Assembly: GCF_019279795.1 (NCBI RefSeq) | Contig: NC_056743.1 | Coordinates: 868,639,864 to 868,703,863 of the forward strand | Length of the DNA: 64,000 nucleotides | DNA from: Protopterus annectens | Taxonomy: Eukaryota; Chordata; Ceratodontiformes; Protopteridae | Reading direction: 5' to 3' | In this document: positions 56,741 through 64,000 of the stretch, piece after piece | Layout of the letters: each line of letters opens with the position of its first letter | Position numbering within the stretch: the stretch's first letter is position 1 | Translations under genes and position numbers: made by a program | Notes under the pieces: model-generated | The model's database searches: none | What the model saw: the letters and a program-made list of their open reading frames with translations, nothing else | Told to the model about the DNA's origin: nothing

Positions 56741-57097
56741 CACCCATATACATGTCTTATGTACTGCATTGCAGTCTTGTGTTCGGGATGTACGTAAGAT
56801 GTATGACTTGAGAAGAAGGTGCACAAGTGTTTGGTATGCTGGCTGGCTGTACAGTATTCTTGGCAAGATACTTCTTACTTTAAATTAATAATGTGACAGT
56901 CATCTGTTTGGACATGTACTGTTACAGTTAATTTTTTATTCAACTGCACATTCTTTCACCTTTCCCTGCTTCTTCCTTGTCATTCATGAGTACAAGTATT
57001 ATCGGCATGTCTGTGTTGACAAATTAAGTGCCTGATTTGTGCCCCCATCCTGTAAACTCAAGTCAGAATCTCTGTAGTGTGCATGTGTGTGTGCATA

Positions 57098-57155
<58 letters not shown>

Positions 57156-57207
57156 TGTCTTTGTGCATACGTGTGCACTGCTTGTCTTTTTTGGCTGTGC
57201 TTTAGTA
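56741..57207. other. Unassigned interval with (GT)n
   Basis: No gene is recognised. It contains the dinucleotide run at 57101-57154. Confidence 0.55.
57101..57154. repeat. (GT)n microsatellite
   Basis: An uninterrupted GT dinucleotide run. Confidence 0.97.
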
Positions 57208-57296
57208 ATAGGTTCATAGATGTTAACCAGGCTAACTGTCCTGGAGCCTATATAAACCTAGCCCAAGAAGATTCCCTGGCATCATGCTGCCCAAAG

Positions 57297-60230
57297 TTAG
57301 TTCTCAGTGCCTCTGAAAAGCAAGGCCGTTGAAGTGATCCCCAGGGTGAACTTCCTTTTGCCCATCCACTTGGCAGGACTTCTCGTAAAGAGGGCCAGTG
57401 AAGTACTCTGCTTGACGTGAATGGGAAGTTTGTTCCAGAGTATGGGAAGTCTCTGCGTTAGGAACCTGTCCCTCCAGCATGTTTTGTTTATTGTGGTAAT
57501 GAGGTTTAGGTCCCTGGAGCGTGTGGCACGGAGGGATTGCGATTTCTTTAGGTGTACCATATCTAGTAACTCTGGGTCAGACATGGCTTTGTAGGTCAAG
57601 CAGAGATCGCCTCTAAGTAGACGATAAGAGACAGAGTATAGCTGGAGCTTTTGAGTCTGTCCATATATAGCATGTGTCTAAGGCCTAAGATCCTCTTAAT
57701 CAGGTATTTTTATGGCCTTTCCACTTGTTGTAGGTGTCTAGTGCGGTACATACCAAATGAGGCGTATTCTATAATAGGTCTAATGAGGGACGAGTAGAGA
57801 GGGAATTACGACCTCTTTCTTCCTGGATGAGAAACCTTTTGCAATGAGATGTGCCACATAGAAGGACTTTCTGACTACAGTGGCAATGTAGTTATCAAAG
57901 GAGAGGTTGCTGTCAACCTGTGTCCCCAGGTCTCTTATCACACCTTCGGTGTTTACTGGACTACCGCCTATGTGATAGTTCATGGGCACCTAATGTTTCT
58001 CAAAAAGAATGACAATGCACTTTTTGGCATTGAGCTTAAGGCCATGGTTTTGGCGCCAGTCACTGGTGTCAGTGAGGCCTTTTTGTAGAATGCTTACATC
58101 AGTTGGAGAATCAATAATGGCTCCCAGTTTGCAATCATCTGCGAACTTGGTCAGCCAGAGTCCCTTTGTGTTGGCTTGAACTTCAGAGAAGTAGATGCCA
58201 AACAGGAGAGGACCTAGGACGGATCCCTGTGGGACACTACTTGTAACTGGTCTGTAGTCAGATTGGAGTCCGCTACTTTCACATTGTGGGTTCTATCAGT
58301 GAGCCAGTTGGCAACCCTTCTTATGACATAGGGGTTTATGCCTAGTTTAGTGAGTCTATCTATGATTCCTGAGTGAGAGATGGTGTTGAAGGCCTTGACA
58401 AGATCTAGGTAGGCTATGTGAACTACCTTGCCCTCATCCACAGCTCTGGTGACAGTCTTGAAGAAGTCTGTCAGGTTGAGCAGGCATGATCTACCTTTCA
58501 CAAACCCAAACTGCGTGGGGTCCAGAGTTTGGAGATTCCCTATGTCCTTATTTATAAGGTCCATGATGATGTGCTCCATAGCCTTACATATCAGACTCCT
58601 CAGGCTAATGGGACGGTAGTTCCCAGGGTCTGTAGTTGCTCCCTCTTTGTGGAGTGGAATGACCATAGCAGTGTGCCATTCGGTAGGAACAAAGCCTGAA
58701 ATGAGGCTGTGATTGAACAGGGTACTCAGATGTGGTGCCAGTTCACTTTGTAATTCATGTAGAAGACAGCCAGGGATATTATCAGGTCCCATGGAAGCTG
58801 TATTCTTGGCTTTGGACAGTGCGGTTTTTACCTGTGTAGCCGCGATAATATGGACTTGGCATTCCTCAGCTATTGTGATAGGCCCTTTAGGTGGTGAAAG
58901 GGGGGTAAAGTTCGCACTGAACCTGTCTGCCAATATGTTGGCAATATCAGTTGGTTCTGTATATGTATTGCCATTGTGCTGTAACTCAGAGCAGATCTGA
59001 GTATTGCCATGTAGATTCTTGACATAACTATAGAATAGCTTGTGGTTGTCTTTAGAATCTGCAGCAATTTTGTTTTCATAGCTAGCTTTAGAAGATTTGA
59101 TGATATATCTCAGTTTTTTGCTGAGGCTGACAAGGGAGTTTTTCCAGTCTTGGGACTTCACCCTTTAATGCAACAGTTTTTCCCTTCTGTTGTAGAGTTT
59201 GTTTATGGTGGGGGGCCACCAGATTGGCTTCCTGTTTTTGAAGGAGAGTGTCTTGGTTCTGTTTGGTATGGCCCGTTCCATGCACTTGTGTATATGCTCA
59301 TACAGTGCATTGGTGTATGATTCAGTCATGCTCCTATTTTCCGTTTGCATGGGTGTCATGAAGTTAGCCACCTCTGTTTTTAGAAGTCCAAAATTGGCTT
59401 TGGAGAAGTTTTTTACAGTGGTTTCCTTTGGGGGGGGGAGGGTGGGATGTGGATATCCATGGTGATTAGCTTGTGGTCAGATCTGACCAGGTAGGAGTTG
59501 ATTACTGGTGTATAGCAACAGTCGCTCATGTTAGTAATAACCAGGTCAAGGATGTTTCTGCCCCTGGTGGGGGTAAGAATGAGTTGGTCCAGGATGTTGG
59601 AATTAATGAATTCCAGAAAACATTGAGCAAGTGTGTTGGTATATGAGTAATTTTCCCAGTTAATAGAGGGGTAGTTAGTCTCCCAGTATAAGGGTATTGG
59701 GTTGTACCCTAATATTTTCCAGTGTGTTTAGGAATGTGGAGTTGGGAGTCTTGGGACATGGTGGGGGATCTATAGCAGGCTATAACCTGGATTGCAGTTT
59801 TACCCAGTGTTAGTTGTACCTGAAGTATCTCTGATGTGTTATGTTGGGCTACTAGTCTGGAGGTGTGCATACCCTTTATGAATATGGAAACATCACTGCC
59901 TTTAGTGCTTAGGTCCAGATTTAGAGGCCAAAAGGTGTGGTATAAATTATAGCCTGGTAGTGCTGGGGTGCTCTCCAGAGCCTTGAACCAGGTCTCGGTC
60001 ACTGCACAGATGTCAATGTTCACCATTTTAAGGAATGCTTCGAGCGAGTACATTTTGAGATTTAGACTTCTAGTGTTGAGTAGCATAACCCTCAGATTTT
60101 GTTTGCTTGTAGCTGTTATGGTGGTAATTTTGTCTTCAGGGCATTGCCTAAAAAAGGCACTGTAGGGGTGGCAAGAGCCTTGGCCAGTATCTGGAATCCC
60201 TGAGGTGCAAGTGCAGGCCTTCTCTAGCAA
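57297..60230 (-). pseudogene. CR1 ORF2: endonuclease and reverse transcriptase, broken
   Basis: The endonuclease part (60230-59709) has LRVMLLNTRSL, the AVTETWF glutamate motif and VIACYRSP. The middle is damaged. RT (59161-58214) has the conserved MGPDNIPGCLL, VIPLHKEGATTDPGNYRPIS, the motif-A region HIAYLDLVKAFNTISH and QFGFVKGRSCL. The frame shifts at the end of motif B, and the FADD motif-C region lies near 58130. The C-terminus (57989-57780 and 57599-57297) has DLGTQVDSNLSFD and CWRDRFLTQRLPILWNKLP, ending near 57297. Confidence 0.85.
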
Positions 60231-60336
60231 AGCATCGAGGTCTGTCGATCATGTCATCCCAGGCAGACAGATACTGGATCCCCTTAGAGTGATACCAGAA
60301 ACTTAGCCAATTGTTGAAGTCAGTCATTTTCTGCTT

Positions 60337-61102
60337 CTACTGTGGTGTCATTCTGGGTGACAGTAAGATGTTACTCAGAGCTTGGGTCATACCTGCCTGG
60401 GCTACAAGATCCGAGAGCTCCTCTATTTGACTTTTCATGTAGTCCAGGGAGGTACCAACATGGACAATGACAGGGTCATATTTGTACCTGTTGTGGAGTG
60501 ACCTAAGTGCATGCGTTATTTGGCGGATCCTGGCACCCGACAGGCAGCTGACCATAACTTTCTCCTTATTGAACCTAGTGAGTGGGACATCACTGTGCCT
60601 TACTATTGAGTCACCTATGACTAGTGTATTGGGTAAGTTGTTTTGCCTTATGGGCTTTGGTTGAGTGGCACACTGTTTATGTGAGCCATGTGTCTCATGG
60701 TTTGTGCTGGGATGTGGTGGTTGTTTACGTTTCTGCCTCAGAGGTCTCTGTTGTTTGGGCAGATTTTTATTGAGAGCCTCTGCAAAAGTAGGTGTATGTT
60801 TTTTGTTACTATGTGAGGGTTGTGGTGGTGTATGTTCTGGAGGGCTATGTGTTGAATGTGGTGTGGTGCAGGTGTTAACCTTCTCCTCTTGACTGGCTAA
60901 TCCAGTCTTGGCTGGATAGTGCTTGGCATCCAGTTGGGCTATATATGCATCTCTCACAAGTCATAGTGTTAGGAGGTAAGAGGAGAGGGTTGTCAATGTA
61001 CATGAGGCAGTAGCTACATTGCCTCAGGATGCGCAAGTTCACCAGGTTGACAGGAGAAAGCACAAGGAACTGACCTTTAGACTTGCCTGGATATGAGCTC
61101 AA
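60337..61102 (-). pseudogene. CR1 ORF1 with cysteine motif and SGNH-hydrolase-like domain
   Basis: The N-terminal part (61102-60875) shows CSYC and CERC pairs, a possible zinc finger. A one-base shift near 60940 moves it to the next frame (60957-60337). After a Pro/Lys/Thr-rich linker comes NTLVIGDSIVRHSDVPLTRF, whose GDS is the nucleophile block of SGNH hydrolases. VSCLSGARIRQI follows, then VIVHVGTSLDY where the family normally has GTND. In CR1 elements ORF1 binds RNA; the esterase role is not settled. The Asn-to-Ser change suggests loss of activity or drift. Confidence 0.8.
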
Positions 61103-61110
61103 TACATTAA

Positions 61111-62589
61111 GTACTGAAGCATTTTACAGGAAAACTGTCACTCAGAGTGTCTTGAGTCTGTACAGAGCACTGCCAGACTCTTGAGGGGAAGCTAATACGT
61201 AGACCCTGAAAATTTAAAGATGAAGTATTTAGGCAGATATTCTGAAGTAAGGAAGAAATCAAGCAGTACTTACTGAAAATAAAGAATTAGCTTGTCAAGA
61301 ATAAACCTCTTTTCTTTTTTTCCATGTTTTTTCAACTCGCGTTTCTATAGCGAGATTTCTGTTTCTGCAGATTTCCTCTTTCTTGCCATTTCCCTGTCAT
61401 ATTGCAACTACAGTCTCCGTCAGCACAAATAACTGGTTAACAGCTGGATAGAAGACCTTCAATAGAATTGATTAGTCAGCACAATTCAGCAGTAAATACA
61501 GATAAGCTACTTACGTGGTGTTTTTGATAAATGACTGAATTCCTAGATGCATTGTGGCCTCAGATGCTGTAAGCTGCTCATTGCATAAGTGGCAGTAAAG
61601 GAAACACTGCATTGTTGTGCTTATCTTATAGGCATGAAGGCAAGGTAGCACAAGTGTCTTTAGGAAGCCAGTCAGTCACTTGGTTTTAGAAGTGAAAAAG
61701 TCTGTCAACATAGTTACTAGGCAGAGCAGGCAAGGAGTGGAATTGCTTTTTGGATGCTTAACTCAATGTACAAGGGAGAATGCCCATCTTTAAAGCATTA
61801 GTGTACTTTTTCTTTGATTTGCATACAATTTGATTTTGGTAAGTAAAAATGCATTTGTGAGTCAGTATCAGTTTTTTATAAATGAAAGTTTAGAATTTAG
61901 AATTTTTAGAGTTCTTTCATGGTCCTGCTGACTCTTGTAGGAGTTTGACAAGTACTGCCTTGATAGCTGCACCATTCTAGCTTGTGTGAATTTAAGTGCA
62001 TACCAGGAAATTTTGGAAATAGTTTAATTCCGATACGTCATTCTGCTTAGTGAGTTGGTGTACAACCAGTGATTTACTACGCATTGTTCTATAAATAAAA
62101 ACTTAGACGTGTATGTTTATTGGTGTAGAACACATCTGTTACTGTGATTTAGCTTATTTCTATTTTAATTGTATATTTAATCACATTTCATTTAAGTAAC
62201 ACACATTTACTTGACCTGTGCAAAGCGGGCTATAATTCTTTATATTGCAGAAAGTTTTGGTCTAAATTGTTTTGCTCATACTTTTTATGTAACCCGGGCT
62301 ACTTGAATATCAATATATCAGATCTTTGGGCAGATGCTGGAAATCATAAAGCAATTGCATCCCTTCACATTTCAAAACTAGTAATTATTTCACCTTAAAG
62401 ACAATAGAGAAAGCTCCCTAGTATAGACATTGTGTCTGTTACTACACTGAAACTGAAAGGTAGCATCTTTTTATGGCCTAGCCATAAAGGAATTTATTTC
62501 AGTTATTTTTCTGAAGTTTGCTAGACTAAAGTTAACCTCCTGTGTTCCAGTTTCCACTGTGGAAATGTATACATTTAAACAGTTACAGT
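61111..62589. other. Unassigned interval between two CR1 copies
   Basis: AT-rich sequence. No gene, SINE or DIRS motif that I can support. Confidence 0.55.
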
Positions 62590-64000
62590 AGTTCATAGGT
62601 TCATAGGTTTATACTAGGCTATCTGCCCTAGGGCATTTATAAGCCTAGCCAGAGTGTGTGTGGCTTTCACCACCCCTTAGGATGAGAATACTATACCCAT
62701 TAGTTTGCTGTGCCTCTGTCCAGCAGTGACACAGAGATGATTCCCGGGGTAAACCTACGATCTCCCATCCACTTGTCAAGATTTCTCTTGAACAGAGTCA
62801 GTAAGGGGCTCTGCCTCACATGGACTGGGATTCTGTTCCATAGTGTAGGGAGTCTCTGGGTGATGAATCTGTCCCTCCAGCACGTCCTATTTATATCCGT
62901 GTTGAGGTTTAAGTCTCTTGCTCTCGTGGCTCTGGTGGATTTGGATTTTTTGAGGTGGAGCATGTCCATTAATTCCGGGTTGGACATGGCCTTGTATGTC
63001 AGGCACAGATCACCTCTGAGCAGACGGTATGCGACTGGATAGAGCTGGAGTTTCTTCAGTCGGGCATCGTATGACATATGTTTGAGCCCCTTTATCCTTT
63101 TGGTGAGGAACTTTTGGGGTCTTTCCAACTGCTGCAGGTGTCGGGTAAGGTACATTCCGAATGGGGCGTTGTACTCAATCATTGGTCTGATAAGTGAAGA
63201 GTACAGGGGTACAATGACCTCTCCTGATCTGGATGTGAATCCCTTCATGATCAGGTGGGCAATGTAGAAGGTCTTCCTACTCACTTTGGCAATGTGAGTG
63301 TCAAAAGAGAGGTTACTGTCAACTTGGGTCCCCAGGTCCCTGATAACTTGTTGAATGGATTACCACCTATGTGGTAATTAGGGGTTACCTTGTTTTTCCC
63401 AAAGGGTATGACTGTACATTTTTTGGCATTTAGCTTAAGGCCATGGCTCTGGCACCAGTTATCCATTTCTATGAGACCTCTCTGGAGGATGTCTGTGTCT
63501 GATGGAGTGTCAATTATGGTGCCCAGTTTGCAGTCATCTGCAAATTTTGTCATCCACAATCCCCCTATGTTTGCCTGCACTTCAGAAAAATAAATGCCGA
63601 ACAAGAGGGGGCCCAGGACTGAGCCCTGTGGGACACCGCCGTGACCGGCTTAGAGTCTGACATGGCACCAGCAACTCTAACCCTGTGTGTTCTGTCCTTG
63701 AGCCAGTTTGCAACCCATCTTGTGACATATGGGTTTACATCTAAGCTGGTGAGCTTTTCTATGATGCCCGAGTGGGGTATTGTGTCAACGCTTTTGCTAG
63801 GTCAAGGTAGGCTGTGTGAACTGCCTTACCCTCATCAATGGCCTTAGTGACTGTTAAAAGTCGACCAAGTTCAAGAGGCAGGATCTGCCCTTGACAAAGC
63901 CAAATTGGGTAGGATCCAGTGTCTGTAGGTCCCCAATGTCTTTATGAGTTCCATTATGATCCTCTCCATAGCTTTGCAGACAAGGCTCGTCAAGCTTATG
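62590..64000 (-). mobile_element. CR1-type LINE, second copy, runs off the window
   Basis: It is the same family and orientation as 57208-61110. The 3' end carries two TATGAACC units on the minus strand (62590-62608). Confidence 0.88.
62700..64000 (-). pseudogene. CR1 ORF2, RT C-terminal part
   Basis: The minus-strand reading contains the YFSEVQANIGGLW segment, LWMTKFADDCKLG with the FADD catalytic motif (about 63545), and GLKLNAKKCTVIPFGK. A shift near 63340 leads to a 194-codon open end: FYIAHLIMKGFTSRSGEVIVP, SLIRPMIEYNAPFG, CWRDRFITQRLPTLWNRIP, and a stop at 62700. The upstream region (63650-64000) is RT but out of frame. Confidence 0.87.

Larger units (their letters stand above)
57208..61110 (-). 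mobile_element. CR1-type LINE, near full length, minus strand
   Basis: Read on the minus strand: ORF1 with a cysteine motif and an SGNH-esterase-like domain, then ORF2 with endonuclease and reverse transcriptase, then a short 3' UTR ending in TATGAACC. The esterase in ORF1 is known for CR1-clade LINEs. The 3' end matches that of the copy at 62590. The 5' limit is approximate. Frames are broken in several places. Confidence 0.87.

Noticed and set aside
57028-57332. Open frames across the GT repeat
   Set aside because: They encode only Cys-Val or Thr-His dipeptide runs from the microsatellite.
58428-60892. Plus-strand frames across the CR1 element
   Set aside because: The minus strand carries the EN, RT and SGNH motifs; plus frames are antisense shadows.
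1-64000. Host protein-coding gene or exon
   Set aside because: Every sizeable frame with recognisable motifs belongs to a retroelement; the remaining gaps show no exon-like conserved peptide that I can support.
1-64000. LTR retrotransposons or endogenous retroviruses
   Set aside because: Terminal repeats are inverted with an ICR and a tyrosine recombinase; no direct LTRs, integrase or protease were seen.

Overview
This window is animal nuclear DNA made almost entirely of retrotransposons. I see no host gene, rRNA or tRNA gene, and no CRISPR array. The main component is DIRS-type (tyrosine-recombinase) retrotransposons: at least eight copies or remnants from two related families. Alongside them are Penelope-like elements (PLE) with a GIY-YIG domain, CR1- and L2-type LINEs, an L1/Tx1-type remnant and a tRNA-derived SINE. 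This mix, with long intact DIRS copies and deep nesting, suggests a vertebrate with a large genome, such as an amphibian (caecilian or salamander) or a lungfish. That is inference; the sequence alone does not name the species.

Layout. 1-3233 is the 3' part of DIRS copy A. 3234-3555 is a scrambled DIRS 5' fragment. An old family-2 DIRS (F) occupies 3556-4418 and 15044-17165. It is split by DIRS copy E (4419-15043), which is itself split by a head-to-head inverted PLE dimer (9012-13552). 18444-22109 is DIRS B, a deletion derivative lacking RT/RNase H. 23104-28714 is DIRS C, the best-preserved copy, with an open tyrosine-recombinase frame. About 29850-33955 is an L2-like LINE with a 2A-like motif. 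34674-35483 is an 810-bp foldback element with a 15-bp target-site duplication and a hammerhead-ribozyme motif in each arm. About 35590-43100 is DIRS H, which directly abuts DIRS K (43101-55803). K is interrupted by a SINE (45216-45416), by DIRS L (46848-53101, itself carrying a LINE 3' fragment) and by an L1-like fragment (54158-54791). 55840-56740 is a DIRS remnant (M). A CR1-type LINE on the minus strand fills 57208-about 61110, and a second runs from 62590 off the window end.

How the parts work. In each DIRS copy the inverted terminal repeats (ITRs) carry a TATA box, often with a TGACGTCA (CRE-like) site just upstream. They flank gag, then RT-RNase H-methyltransferase, then the tyrosine recombinase (YR). 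An internal complementary region (ICR) next to the right ITR joins the complements of the two termini, as expected for replication through a circular intermediate. The E insertion can be read back to an empty site with no target duplication, as YR integration predicts. Most frames are broken by stops and indels, so most copies are dead. The exceptions are the YR frame of C and the truncated but open reading frame of the right PLE arm.

Coordinates of element ends are read by eye from ITR/ICR matches and may be off by a few bases; internal domain limits are approximate.
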